Positions 1 through 12,377 of a stretch of 64,000 nucleotides of DNA are shown piece after piece (position 1 is the first letter of the stretch; each line of letters starts with the position of its first letter). Under the pieces are notes generated by a model, which saw only the letters and a list, made by a program, of their open reading frames with translations, searched no databases and was not told the DNA's origin. The stretch covers positions 8,962,538 to 9,026,537 of the forward strand of contig NC_044922.1 of assembly GCF_003576645.1 (NCBI RefSeq). Reading direction: 5' to 3'. Origin of the DNA: Ipomoea triloba (Eukaryota; Streptophyta; Magnoliopsida; Solanales; Convolvulaceae). The position numbers and the translations under genes were made by a program.

Positions 1-59
1 TCGTAAAATACAATGACATTTTTCAGTGAACCACGAGTGAGCATAGGACGTAAACCCTT

Positions 60-1110
60 TGAGGCTGGAGGACCAGTTGACCATCAATGATTTGTAGCAA
101 GGTCGGGAGTTGCGAAGGAGGAAAGCCTTTAGTTTGGAGACATGAAATACATTATGAATTTTTCAATTCTCAAGCAGTTTTACTCTGTATACCACAGGAC
201 CATTGCGTTGCAAAATTTTATTAGGACCATACCATCTCGGGGATAACTTATGGAATTGTCTAGGGGTAAGAGAATGTTGCTTGTAGTGTTGTAGACGAAT
301 CTAAACCCACTGATTAGGCTCAAAGTTTACTTCCTTGTGATGATTATCATATTGTTCTCGCATATGAGCCTGAGCCTCGTGAAGGTGATGACGTGCATGG
401 GCCAGAATTTCATCTCGCGTCTGTAGGAACTCATCCACAGTAGCTACTCGAGCAGTGACTAATTCAAAAGGGATTAGGTGAGGAGGATTACAACCATAGA
501 CCACCTGAAACGGGGTTGTCTTGAGGGAAAAGTGAAATGAAGTATTATACCAATACTCTACCCATAGAAGAGCGTTTACCCAATGACTTGGATAACTACT
601 AACAAGACACCACAAGTACATCGCAATTGTGTGATTAACCACCTCCGTTTAACCATCATATTGTGGGTGATATGCAGATGAAAAAGACAGTGTTGTGCGA
701 CAAAGCAAAAAAATCTCCTTCCAAAACAAACTCGTGAATGATGGGTCACAGTCACTAACTATACTCTCAAGAATTCCATGCAATTTAACAATATTAGCGT
801 AGAAGATAGAAGCTACAGAAGATGTTGTATACGGGTGAGCCAACAAGATGAAGTGAGCGTATTTAGAGAAGTGATCAACAACTACTATGATCACCATTTT
901 CCCCTGGACCTTCGGAAAACCAACGATGAAATCCATGGAAACCTCTGACTAAATCTGCTCCGGAATAGGGAGTGGCTGTAACAAACCGGAGGGGTGTGTG
1001 TTCTCACACATGTCCTCCTGGCAAATGGTGCACTGGGCAATGAATTCCTTCATAGATTCAGTAAGCTTAGGCCAATAAAATTCCCTCTGGATGCAATGGA
1101 TTGTCTTTTG
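60..1110 (-). pseudogene. Ty3/gypsy integrase remnant
   Basis: This is the integrase of a gypsy element, the enzyme that would insert the cDNA. A zinc-binding HHCC region is visible (THEG, then CTICQ near 1020). The core domain follows, with the first Asp in VVDHFSKYAHF, the second in VSDCDPSF and the Glu in TEVVNH. A conserved C-terminal region follows at 301-642, continuing to a segment with FHKLSPRWYGP near 200-260. Stops break the frame at 949-951 (TAG where Trp is usual before SEVSMDFI), just after HPQYDG near 643-645, at about 298-300, and once more near 150. It cannot be functional. Family identity is firm from the motifs; the lineage was not determined. Confidence 0.88.
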
Positions 1111-1189
1111 AACACCCTCATGAGTGGAGCCCTGAATTTCGGATAGTACAACCAGAATAAAATTAGAAAATGGAATCAGAACCAGTTTA

Positions 1190-1666
1190 TTACCTTAGAA
1201 GACTATCACTAACAGTCCATACGCCGGTAGAGTCTTCTGTTGCGCGGGCTACCCATGCACGCCCTTCTGTTGTCTGTGCGAGCTCATCCCAGATATCCTG
1301 TAGTACGGAGGAGCAAAGGCATAAGATGGCAAACAGAGTACTAGTCTCTTTGTCCCACTGTGAGAGGGAACCTGCCACAACATTAAGCGTCCCCGACTTA
1401 TATTCCTTCCACCTTGAAATCAAATCCCAAAAGTTTGCTCATCCAATGCTATTGAGGGGAGGCGATGAGTCATTGCAGCAAGTATTTCAAGCTATAATGG
1501 TCCGTTTTGATGATGAATTCCCTCCCCCATAGATAGTTGCGTGAGTGGCATACAACATGAGACAACCCAATGAGTTCATGCTCATAGGCTGGCAATTTCA
1601 AGTGCCTATCGGCCAACTTGCGACTGAAATAAGCGACAAGGTGCCCTTCTTGGTGTAATATAACGC
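1190..1666 (-). pseudogene. Ty3/gypsy RNase H domain remnant
   Basis: The minus strand encodes an RNase H-like block with the diagnostic stretches HLVAYFSRKL, LPAYEHELIGL, FIIKTDHYSLKYLL and LLGFDF. These are the end of the gypsy RT/RNase H region that precedes integrase. Stops interrupt it after KYLLQ and a few codons later. A shift of frame near 1410 separates LLGFDFKVE from the following YKSG...VVA.SLS segment at 1190-1423. It is part of the same dead element as the integrase next to it, and its 5' side is missing at the N. Confidence 0.8.
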
Positions 1667-1667
1667 N
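1667..1667. other. Single-N junction: gypsy fragment to E2 intron
   Basis: The base before the N belongs to the gypsy RNase H segment. The bases after it are identical to sequence from 61762 onward, inside an intron of the second E2 copy. The corresponding left flank at 61338-61761, which carries an E2 exon, is absent here. The N therefore marks an unresolved contig or haplotype join rather than a read ambiguity. Confidence 0.7.
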
Positions 1668-1884
1668 TGCATATTACTCCAAATAAACGTTAATAGAAAC
1701 AACTTTTGTGTATCCTTCACAATATTCCCTATGGTGTTCTAGAATATATTTGAAGTTTAACAAATCTCACTGTATACTGTGTATGGTATTCCGTATTCTA
1801 GAATGCTCTCTGTGTTTTAAAGTTACACACCAGACACCACAGAATTTACGATTTCATATGAGGTTAGTGGATTTAGATAATTAA

Positions 1885-2950
<1,066 letters not shown>

Positions 2951-3581
2951 AGGCGAAATGCTACCGGGGATGTCCTCCAAATATGTGTAACTTAAGTGTT
3001 TTAAATTTTTCATTATTCTTGATTCAATAAGTTGTTCGCAAGGAACGTAGTATTGTAGTTTGTGCTTGTCCAGTGGTTAACTGGTTATGAATCTTTTAAT
3101 TTGTAAATATATTAATATTAATTAGACAGATTGATGTAAGGGGAAACTGTATTGTAATGTCTACTTTGGTTTCAAGCTGTTTTTCTGTTAAGTTTACAGA
3201 GCATCATTTCTATGTTTTTTGCATGTTATGTTCTGTTTGTCAGTTATCATGAATTTGAGAAGGTATGGTGATCTCCTCTATCTCTCTCTCTATTCATGTG
3301 GTTGTGGGAAGTACAGATCAGTTACAGAGAAACATTATGTATGCATTTAAGGTTTTTGTATAAACATGTCACTAATTTACGTACAATAGTGAAAGACTAT
3401 CTGTCATCTTGTGTCGGAGCAAACCAACGAGGGCATCAGAAGCGTCCGTCAAGTTTAATTCATGGATGATGGGTACAAACTCACTCCTGTAAAGCCTGCA
3501 GTTGATGAGCACAAATACAAACAAGAATCCATTAACAACCTAGAAATTGAAAAAAAATTATGGTTTACTAACACAAATTTA
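2951..3581 (+). other. E2 3' flank (3' UTR and downstream)
   Basis: No coding signal. The first few hundred bases after the E2 stop are T-rich and probably the 3' UTR. The stretch is repeated at 63045-63675. Confidence 0.5.
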
Positions 3582-3839
3582 TCTCCCTCCGTCCCATTTT
3601 ATGTGTCTGGTTTGGTTAACGAGTCTTGACTGAAGTTATTTTTAATTCAAATTTTCATAATATTAAGTTTAATATTAATATACAAATTTTATATATTAAG
3701 AAATTACACTAAAAGTACTATTAAACACAAAAATTAAATTTAAAAATAAATAAATAATACTAAAGAAAATAAATAAAGAAAAAAGAATTTGTTTGACCAA
3801 TGTATGGTAAGTAAGACATATAAAATAGGACAGAGGGAG
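3582..3839. mobile_element. Stowaway MITE (Tc1/mariner)
   Basis: The 258-bp element has the classic Stowaway terminus CTCCCTCCGTCC on the left and the complement GGACAGAGGGAG on the right. It is flanked by TA on both sides (3580-3581 and 3840-3841). The interior is AT-rich and noncoding. It is repeated at 63676-63933. Confidence 0.85.
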
Positions 3840-3841
3840 TA

Positions 3842-3906
<65 letters not shown>
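3842..3906. repeat. (TA)n microsatellite
   Basis: About 60 bp of nearly pure TA repeat. It abuts the next MITE directly, and TA repeat resumes on the far side (4268-4296), so the MITE sits inside the array. Confidence 0.95.
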
Positions 3907-3910
<4 letters not shown>

Positions 3911-4262
3911 ATTAATCAAATGTGGCCGTGCTCTTAGGTGTGGCTGTGCGGTCACACACCACTCAATGTTACGAAATACACCACTCAATGTTAAGAAACA
4001 CACCACAATGAAAATATACAAAAACACCATAAAACACACCACACACCCAAAATAATGCACCATAACTCCCATGTCCCTAATGGTGCATTTGCTAATACTG
4101 TGTGGTGTATATTTGCATACATAGTGGTGTGTTTTTGGGTGATGCGTCCCTAACGATGCATATTTGTGTGGTGCATTTTCTAACACTGAGTGGTGTATAT
4201 CTGTATACATAGTGGTGAGGCCGCACTGTTCACACGTTAAGACGCGGCCACACTTGAACATG

Positions 4263-4267
<5 letters not shown>
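3907..4267 (-). mobile_element. TA-array-embedded MITE, family A, copy 1
   Basis: A noncoding element of about 360 bp has imperfect inverted ends: AGGGTCATGTTCAAGTGTGG on one side and, inverted, a related end with AAATGTGGCCGTGCTCTTAG. It is flanked by (TA)n on both sides. The interior carries repeated CACCACTCAGTGTTA-like words and TGTGGTGTGTTTT. Two more copies are at 42222-42582 (opposite strand) and 49967-50328 (same strand), each also inside TA repeats. This resembles Micron-type elements of rice in target preference; the family assignment is inference. Confidence 0.75.
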
Positions 4268-4298
<31 letters not shown>

Positions 4299-4428
4299 GT
4301 ACGTTGAGTCGACTTTAAAATTTTAGAGCTTGATCAAGTTTGATTTTTAATTTTTTAAATCGACCTAAACTTTGAATAATTGTTACACTATGGACCCGTC
4401 TTTGGGTTAACAATTTGTGTCTGTAATT

Positions 4429-5665
4429 TCAGGTACAGAATATCTCAACGGCAAGTCGGAGGTTATTTTGGATCAGGTCAACAATGCAGCCTATGGTATA
4501 ATTTGGCAACTTAGTGGTTTGATTATTTGGAGTTGATTAGAGCATAATTGAGCGTGATGGTTACCCTGATTTGTGTGGCAGCCTTGGTGGATGGTTTGGC
4601 GGAGGTGTTGGACGGTGGCCTTATTGGCGAACCAAAAGTCGCGTTCGGTGTGGCGGATGCAGTCCAAGACGGAGCTGGTTTGATGAGCGCAGGGGCTTGA
4701 ACAGAACTCTGTTCCGTCTTCTTTGGTTACGTTGAGCCACCCGGACAAGTCCAGCTCGTACTTTTTGGTTCAAGAATTTGTGTTCTTGAACTGATTTTTT
4801 TGTTTTTTTTTTTTTTAACACAATTAAGTAAATTGAAATCGCATATAAAATATTCCAGAAATTAGAAAACAAAAGAATTGGATAACATAGATTACATGAA
4901 TCAAGCAGAAGAAAGCACTTCTCCACTCCTCGAATGGGCCCAAATTTGGTTTCTCGGTGGGATTCTTAAAATCTGCACAAAAAAACCAAAAGAAAAAAGT
5001 AAGCGTTTAGACTGATATTTGGCTTACATGTTTATTTTTTATATATGGTATGCTCAACATACACTAAATAAAATTTGTGAGATGTGATATCTACTATTAT
5101 GTTTGTTTGCCTGCTTCTATTATTAATTTAAATCTTTAGTAATTATAAAATGCAAGAATTTTGCCATTTGATCAAATATTTGAAATTCGAGTAATTTAAA
5201 TCTTTAGTAATTATGCCAAGCACCTTGTGCTCAAATGGCATGTAGTGGCCTCCCTCAAATGAAAGGTCATGAGTTCGAGCCTCGGTGGAGGAGATATCGA
5301 AATTATCGAAATTGACTCTTTGTGCTTTCAACAGGTCGAGAAAAGTATAGATGAACAGATACTACAATGTAATAGGGTCAGTTGTATTCAAAACTTCTTC
5401 AATCAGTTTTTTTTTTTTATAAAAACATTATACCAAAGAGTTATCAATTAACGATTAATTTTACCAAATACATTTCTACAATTAACTAATACTATTAATT
5501 AGTTATATCCTCTTACCAAATCAACTAACAACTATAAATTAACGGCAATTTACCAAATAGAGCCATAATGTTTATATATCCAAATTCAAATACCTTACCT
5601 TGTGCAGTGGCACCACAGCTGTAAAGCAAAAGCAAGAAGCCGAAGAAGCAAAGCAGGGTGTTCAT
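4429..5665 (-). CDS. Small secreted Cys-rich protein, four exons, possible nonsense codon
   Basis: I assemble four minus-strand exons. Exon 1 is 5665-5599 (MNTLLCFFGFLLLLYSCG, a clear signal peptide, donor AG|GTAAGG). Exon 2 is 4972-4896 (acceptor GTGCAG, includes GPFEEWRSAFFCLIH). Exon 3 is 4790-4565 (includes YELDLSGWLNVT and EFCSSPCAH, donor AGG|GTAACC). Exon 4 is 4490-4429 (GCIVDLIQNNLRLAVEIFCT, stop TGA). Phases agree at every junction. The mature protein would be about 120 residues with many Cys, presumably disulfide-linked and exported. It resembles uncharacterised plant secreted proteins with a WLNVT motif; I cannot name the family securely. Exon 3 as drawn has a TGA at 4770-4772, at a place where a Cys would fit (NS*TKKYEL). 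An alternative acceptor AG at 4761-4762 is in phase and skips it. The gene is either mis-sequenced, a recent pseudogene, or uses the shorter exon. Confidence 0.6.
5215..5420 (+). mobile_element. tRNA-derived SINE in intron 1
   Basis: The head resembles a tRNA promoter: a box A-like TGGCATGTAGTGG, and 35 bases later a box B-like GAGTTCGAGCCTC. The body contains ATTGACTCTTTGTGCTT and TACTACAATGTAATAGGGTCA, and a T-rich tail ends it near 5420. The same body words follow a box B at 40797-40921, so this is a dispersed family. It lies within intron 1 of the Cys-rich gene, on the opposite strand. Confidence 0.6.
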
Positions 5666-6050
5666 AATTACAATACCCTGAGATTTTTCCTTATCTAATT
5701 CTCAGGATGTGAAATATGTTGTTAGGTATATCACTATGAAATGAAATCCATTATATACTGTGAAAAGATCAGAGCATCAGAAGAAGCAGAAGGGAGACAG
5801 GGCTGGCTGGCTGGCAGCATCTCCAAAAACTAGGTAACGCTTTGTCGCCACATCATTTTTTTTTGCTTAGGAATTCACTCACAACTCACAAACACCAACA
5901 ACCCTAACCATGTCATGCACGATCCAATGTAGTTTGGCTCTGTTATGTCGGGTGTGATGGACAAAATTTTCAGTTTAGTTTGTATAAATTCAGCCCAAAC
6001 CAGGGTTTCAACTTGATTTTTTGGGTGTAATTAGAGTTTAGCCGTCTACA
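5666..6050. other. Promoter-side flank, no gene seen
   Basis: Upstream flank of the minus-strand Cys-rich gene. No ORF, RNA gene or clear element was recognised apart from the TATA motif. Confidence 0.4.
5750..5756 (-). promoter_or_regulatory. TATA box of the Cys-rich gene
   Basis: The minus strand reads CAGTATATAATGG, a good TATA motif about 85 bp upstream of the ATG at 5665. That spacing suits a transcription start in a short 5' UTR. Confidence 0.55.
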
Positions 6051-6437
6051 GTGTAGCTAATCTTTTTGTTGAACTGTAGGCATCTCTAAGGGTGGGATAG
6101 TAGATTTAGAGATTTAAAGTTGCTTCATATCTAAAGTCGAAGATTGATCCCTTGATATTTAGTTATAGATAACAGTGTAACTAATTTTCTTGCTGAATTT
6201 TAAGCATGCATCTCTAAGGGTGGGATTGTTGCCTTGTTGGCTTAGAGATTTAAGGTTGCTCCATATCTAAAGCTGAAGATTGATCTTTTGATGTTTAGTT
6301 AAAGAATGATAGTGTAACTAATCTTCTTGCTGAATTGAAGGCATGTCTAAGGGTGGGACCGTGGGACAACTAGTTTAGAGATTTAAAGTTGCTCCATATT
6401 CAAAGCCAAAGATCAATCCAGTGATGTTTAGTTAAGG
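6051..6437. repeat. Three-copy tandem repeat, about 130 bp unit
   Basis: Units begin at about 6051, 6175 and 6312 with GTGTAGCTAATCTT or GTGTAACTAAT. Each continues through CTAAGGGTGGGA, TTAGAGATTTAAAGTTGCT and GAAGATTGATC. Periods are about 124 and 137 bp and the copies are diverged by small indels. No function is evident. Confidence 0.85.
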
Positions 6438-6571
6438 ATGAATGAGTCATTTCCACTCAATCACACTCCAAGGTCAAGATTTTAACTTAATTGATGTAAT
6501 TTTTTGGATAGTGGTTGCGCAATTTACCGTAAATCAAATGATCTTATTCATGCAAGCATATGGCCCAACTC

Positions 6572-6575
6572 TTTT

Positions 6576-6613
<38 letters not shown>
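6572..6613. repeat. Poly-T tract
   Basis: About 40 consecutive T, perhaps the tail of a minus-strand retroposed sequence. No parent is recognised. Confidence 0.8.
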
Positions 6614-6621
<8 letters not shown>

Positions 6622-6767
6622 GACACGATATTCGTATCATTATGAAAATAATCCAAATTCTGTCTACCCTAGGCTCATAAACTAACTATTACTTAGAGGG
6701 GTACTCAAAAAAAAAAAAAAACTATTACTTAGAGGGAAAGACTATTAACACAATCATTATGACAAAT

Positions 6768-7068
6768 TATGCTATGGACACGGGTCCCAGGTCCATGTTC
6801 ACAATATAAAAACTCTATGTTCACAATTTTAAAATTCAATTTACAAAATTTTATTACTCAATATTCACAATTTTTGAACTTTATATTCACAAATTTGTTA
6901 TATAGATTCAAAAATTGTGTTATACTATTGAATATAAAGTTCTGAAATTGTGAACGTAGAGTTCTTTAATTGTGAATATAGAGTTCAAAAATTGTGAACA
7001 TAGAGTACTAAAATTATGAGCATGGACCTGAGTCTACCTTGCAAGGTGGACCCGGGTCCATGGCATAA
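6768..7068. mobile_element. Foldback/TIR element, about 300 bp
   Basis: The left end TTATGCTATGGACACGGGTC pairs with the right end GGACCCGGGTCCATGGCATA. Further inside, TTCACAATTTT-type words occur in opposite orientations on the two arms, so the whole element can fold back. No coding content. Target duplications are not clean. Related ends (ATGGACC...GGTCCA) recur at 7084-7130 and 58540-58700. Confidence 0.6.
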
Positions 7069-7776
7069 CAACCAAATCATTATACCATGGGTCATGGTCT
7101 ACATTGCAAGGTGGACTACTAATATACATTTTCACATTTAATATATTGAATGCTCATTTTAGTGTACTAAATATTCATTTTTTTAAAGATTTATTTTTTG
7201 TATATTGCAAGTGCATTTGTAATATATTACCTACAAATAAACATTAAATACATTAAAAATTAACATTTAATATATTAAAAATGAACATTTATCAGTAGTT
7301 CACGTGTAGTACATTATAATTTGTTTGTTTCACATGGGCACCCATTTCATTAGCAGTCAATTTACCAACGATCTCAAATTAATTTGTTAATAACTTAGTT
7401 CTTTTGGGTATTACATTTGGTTGGCATGACCATCTTTGATGGATTAAGCATGACCATCTTTGATGGATTAAAGAAAAAAAAAACATAATACCAATTTTGT
7501 TTTCCAAATAGAATAACAACATGTCAACATGTGTGGACGTTTTTATTGGTATACATATCATTTTCTTTTTTACTCATCATCTTAAAATGGAATGTTGTTT
7601 AATTACTTTGCATTGGTTGAAGCAGTGTAGTTTAAATTCATCCATATATATCACCAAACATGTCCTCACTCAATGCATGTTCCTTGCATATTTTACTGAT
7701 TTTAGCTTTAAATAGTGAAAAAGAATAGCCTAACAATGATAAGTCAATCCATGTACAAAGGACACCAATGAAATTC

Positions 7777-7780
<4 letters not shown>
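7069..7780. other. AT-rich intergenic DNA
   Basis: AT-rich, with repeated words such as TTAATATATTGAA and CATTTAATATATT. No gene or complete element was recognised; a partial end related to the preceding foldback lies at 7084-7130. Confidence 0.4.
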
Positions 7781-7818
<38 letters not shown>

Positions 7819-9480
7819 CGCGTTCAAATGCGTACTGACCGCCCATGAGAGAAATGCGGACGAATCACAGCGCGCCACGTGTATGGAATGTAGTTGCACG
7901 TCATGTTATAACTAGGTGCACGTCATGTTATAACTAGGTGCATAAATGTTAACAAGGTAAATTACTTGCACCTGCAAGTGAAAATAGGTGCACACGTGCA
8001 AGTAAAATGTATTACAAGTGCAAATAAATTGTACAATGAGCATCAATACTAAGTGCACCTAATATTATAACTAGGTGCACCTAATGCTATAACTAGGTGC
8101 ACATAGGTTGCAACTAGGTGCATGAATGTTAACAAAGTAAATTACTTGCACAAGTGCAAGTAAAATGTATTGCAGATGCAAGTAAAATGTATTACAGGTG
8201 CAAGTGAATTGTACAGTGAGCATCAATACTAAATGCACCTAATGTTATAACTAGGTGTACCTAATGTTATAACATACTAGGTGCACCTAGGTTGCACCCA
8301 GGTGCATGAATATTAACAAGGTAAATTACTTGCATTTGCAAATAAAAGTATTTGCGAAAATATGTACATGAATATTAATAAGGTAAATTACTTGCACTTG
8401 TCAGTAAAATAAGTGCGAAAATAGGTGCACTTGTAAGTGAAACTATGTGCACTTGTAAGTGAAACTAGGTGCACCAAAGTTCCAGTTATATACGAAAATG
8501 CCACCGCATCATTTTTTTTAAATTGCATCTGATTCGCTGATCTGGACACGTGGACGGTTGTGGAGCGAATCAGATGCAACGAATCAGATGCAATTTAAAA
8601 ATGCCACGTGCACTCTCGTGCGAACTCTCGCCCAGGTAGGAAATGAGAACGCTCCACAGCCGTCCACGTGTCCAGATCAACGAATCAGATGCAATTTAAA
8701 AAAAATGACGCGGTGGCATTTTCGTAAATAACTGGAACTTTGGTGCACCTAGTTTCACTTACAAGTGCACCTATTTTTGCACCTATTTTCACTTATTCAC
8801 TTACAAGTGCACCTATTTTTGCACCTATTTTCACTTACAAACTTACAAGTGCACCTATTTTTGCACCTATTTTCACTTACAAATGCGAGTAACTTACCTT
8901 GTTAATATTCATGCACCTATTTTCGCAAATACTTTCACTTACAAATGCAAGTAATTTACCTTGTTAATATTTATGCACCTGGTGCAACCTAGGTGCACCT
9001 AATTATAACATTAGGTGCACCTAGTTATAACATTTGGTGCACCTAGTTATAACATTAGGTGCACTTAGTATTGATGCTCAGTGTACAGTTCACTTGCATC
9101 TGTAATACATTTTACTTGCATCTGCAATACATTTTATTTGTACTTGAGCAAGTAATTCACTTTGTTAACATTCATACACCTGGGTGCAACCTATGTGCAC
9201 CTAGTTATAACATTAGGTGCACTTAGTATTGATGCTCATTCTACAATTTACTTGCACTTGTAATATATTGTACTTGCACGTGTGCACCTATTTTCACTTA
9301 CAGGTGCAAGTAATTTACCTTGTTTACATTTATGCACCTAGGTGCACCTATGTGTACCTAGTTATAACATTACGTGCACTTAGTTATAACGTTATGTGCA
9401 ACTACATTCCGGACACGTGGCGCGCTGTGATTCGTCCGCAGTTCTCTCCTGGGCGGCCAGTACGCACCTGAACGCGATCC

Positions 9481-9522
<42 letters not shown>
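7781..9522. mobile_element. GGTGCACC foldback element inside a (TA)n array
   Basis: (TA)n runs at 7781-7815 and 9481-9522 enclose about 1.67 kb. The left end GATCGCGTTCAAATGCGTAC and right end GTACGCACCTGAACGCGATC are inverted repeats, and the complementarity continues for more than 80 bp (GCGGACGAATCACAGCGCGC on both arms). The interior is a degenerate minisatellite of GGTGCACCTAGTTATAACAT units, in opposite orientation on the two arms with a centre near 8600. A second, different terminus (CGAACTCTCGCCCAGGTAGG) lies in the centre, so it looks like two elements fused head to head. No protein-coding capacity. Confidence 0.7.
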
Positions 9523-9524
<2 letters not shown>

Positions 9525-9525
9525 T

Positions 9526-12377
9526 TACATTAACTATGTAAAATCAAATCATATTATACAAATTTTGGTAAAAAATTTAGTTTATATAGGAATATTTTCA
9601 ATATTTTTGTTGGTTTTATGACTCTCGATTGGTTGCCAGTTGTTCAACACAATCATTCGATTTAATATGTTTGTGAGTAAGAACAAGTAATAAGAATGCA
9701 AAGTGAGCTTAGACTAATAAATTTTGTGTAATTGCTTTAAGCTTTTGGAATTTTTGGGTCCTTTTTACACCCTCGAAAGAGTATTTATACATAAATACTC
9801 GACCTACAATATAAAAGAAGATTCCTTACAAATTCAGCCCATCCCACCTTTCTAAATTATAGAATAACATGTCTAAAATACAATAAGAAAGTAGCATAGA
9901 TTAAGTAACACATCTCTAAAAACAATTTAGGTAAGGACTTCAAACTCTCACCAAATCCATTTCCTTTTATGCCCAATCTTTGAGGCACTCCAACAATGAC
10001 ACCCTCAAGTCCAAGTGGGGGGCTAGTGGTCTAAGCAGTCTCTTACAGCCCGACTTGATCGACCACCTTAGGGGTGATTGCCCGAGTGCTAATACCCCCC
10101 CCCTCGCCCACCAAACATCTAGTTTCTCACTTTCTTGTGGCTCGAATGTAGTGAGAAAAATGATGTTCAACCACTTCCTCGCGCCTTAGAGGTAACCCCA
10201 TGCTCAGCGCTCTGCCACTTTGGTTGACCAAGTAAGTCCCCTTCCTTTTTAAGTAGTCAATCTGTTTTGCTAGGTTACTGAGTGGTTAGCCTATCTAGTC
10301 TGGCCACAAACTCCTTGACGGTTTCTTGTTCTGACTGTCCAGCTACACACCTCTTCAATTTATGTTGCATTAAATGAACCATTAATGCGCCAACATGACT
10401 TTTTGTAACATCAAATCGCGCCCACTTGTGCTACCAGCCATTAGATGTTCCCTCATGTCATCATCTAATGCCTGGTCGTCACCTATAAATACCAACATGC
10501 TTATTCCATTTCAACTTTTTAGCATTCAAGCATTTCAAAGCACTCCTAAGTAAGTACATGGTCAGACCATCCAAAAACCAGCTGCTCTCTCCACCTTAGC
10601 ACTCCACCCCATCTTTGTACTCCTAAGTGAGCCTTGATGTTTTCTTCTTTCACCGCCACTGGTTTAGCCGACTCCTCTTACACTTCTTCCTCCTCCAACT
10701 CTAATGGCTCTCCTCGCACATCTCAAACCGATCAGCTTGGTATTACTAACCACCAGTGGCTTCTTGATCATACCTATTTTTTACTATATTTTCCCCATAC
10801 TTTTGCTTATTTTGTGCATAAAATGCTGTGTTTAATAGGGAAATTGAACTAACTAATGTGCCTTTATATATAGTTTCTCTGAATTTCACAATAATGGGAA
10901 GAAGAAGCAACTTGGAGAAAAAGTGACCAATTTAGAGGTAAAAAGTGCATGGAAAGGAAGCTAAGGTCACTTGGAGGTCATACGGGAAGAGAACAAACGA
11001 AAATGATCAAAATAATATCGTGGCACGGTTTCGCTCCTTTGGTCTAAGAAATTGCTTTACCTTTTTTCAAAAGGGATAAATTCTCTTATTTTTGCATATT
11101 TGATTCATAATGTGATTGTGGATTTCTTATATTTTGCATAGGTAAGTGTATATTGTCTTGTTTTATATTATTGCTTTATGATGTCTTTCTTTAATGTTAT
11201 TGCTTTATTGTCTGAGATGATGCGTGAGTAATCCTATTTAGGACTTGGGATTAAAGTTAACATGAGATTCTAATGCCTATTTGGTGTTTATTGCATAAAA
11301 AGGGTAAAACCCAATCTAGGGTTCTAAATATTGTGTTAAGGTGTGGTGTAGAGCAACTTTGACTCTAATATTGTTGGGTTGACATTTCCAAAGCCCCATC
11401 TCACAACCTATCTTTTTCCTCTACAAAAAGTAGGGAATTTTAGTGACTAAATTGCCCCCAGGCCGCCTAAACGCTCTGTTACTAAATAACTTTTGGTCGA
11501 TGTTTTTTTAGACTTTTCTTATCGGCCGGCCACCTCCACCCATAATCCTAGCCATCCCTATCTACTATGGTATTCGACTCTCATGTCAAGACACTAACTT
11601 GGGTTGTGAGCCGCACAGACCCCACGCTGGCCAGGTAGCGTAGCCCACCAACTCCTTTGCTAACCTATCTTGCCAAGAATACAAAACCATTGAGTTGACC
11701 TTCATTTTTTTTTTGAAAACGAGTTGACCTTGATAGTGAGTTGGGTCTAAATGTCTAATGAATTAAATCTACAAATATAATAAGAGTCAATAAAGTTAGT
11801 CCCCTAACGGGAATTTAAAAAAAAAAGTTGGTGTAATTGTTTGATGAAATGAATGGTACATATTATTTTGATTTTAATATTTTTTTAAATAATTTTCCTT
11901 CTTACCATCTATTATATTATTTTCTTCCCTTAAATAACCACACATTTCGTTTGTATAAACTTTATTAGTAATTGAATATTCCATTAATTATTTATTATTC
12001 TTAACTTACTCATTAATTTCTATAAGAAAGGTTTTAAGTTCGAACTCCGTCCCAATCAGAGTTGACATAATTGTTAAACATATATGAATATGTTAAAATG
12101 TATTAAAAATACAATATAAAATTTAACATAAACTTTAGTCAAATAATTAGCCCGACTAAATACATAGCATTCAAAGTTGAGCATCAAAGATTATAAATCA
12201 GGTTAAGTTCAAAAAGAAAAAAAAAACAAGTTTAGTTTCAGTTTTTATTTTCTTTTCGTGTAATTAATCTTCTTTTGATTATTTAGAACGAGACTAAATA
12301 TTTCAATTATATTTTTGTATTATTGGAATAATTTTGGTCATTATGATATTAATATTTTTTGTACGTATTTCTATAAT
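9526..12377. other. Unresolved repetitive DNA, possible LTR-element remnants
   Basis: No convincing gene. 9950-10200 has a short GC-richer segment. 10480-10490 has a TATAAATA motif followed about 150 bp later by a short Ser/Thr-rich ORF. 10850-11400 reads like LTR or leader sequence of a gypsy-type element but lacks identifiable ends. 12015-12060 has a box B-like AAGTTCGAACTCC and may be a SINE fragment. I could not define boundaries for any of these. Confidence 0.3.
10481..10852 (+). other. TATA motif with short Ser-rich ORF, possibly retroelement 5' end
   Basis: TATAAATA at 10484-10491 precedes a 72-codon ORF (10634-10852). Its start is rich in Ser and Thr and contains TDQLGITNHQWLLD. The arrangement of TATA, short leader and a low-complexity N-terminus is seen at LTR/gag boundaries of plant retroelements. 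The ORF stops early and nothing downstream continues it. This is weak evidence, and it may be chance. Confidence 0.2.

Larger units (their letters stand above)
1..1666 (-). mobile_element. Decayed Ty3/gypsy retrotransposon fragment
   Basis: Reading the minus strand from 1666 down to 1 gives, in order, an RNase H-like segment, the integrase zinc-binding finger, the integrase core and the integrase C-terminal region. This is the pol order of Ty3/gypsy elements. No LTR, reverse transcriptase palm or gag is present. The upstream side is cut by the N at 1667. Several in-frame stops and at least one frameshift show it is dead. Positions 1-656 recur at 60334-60989, where a different flank follows. 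Confidence 0.9.

Noticed and set aside
3740..4261. 173-codon minus-strand ORF with an Ile-Tyr repeat; similar ORFs near 42417-42776 and 49906-50322
   Set aside because: They are translations of the family A MITE and its flanking (TA)n; no family likeness.
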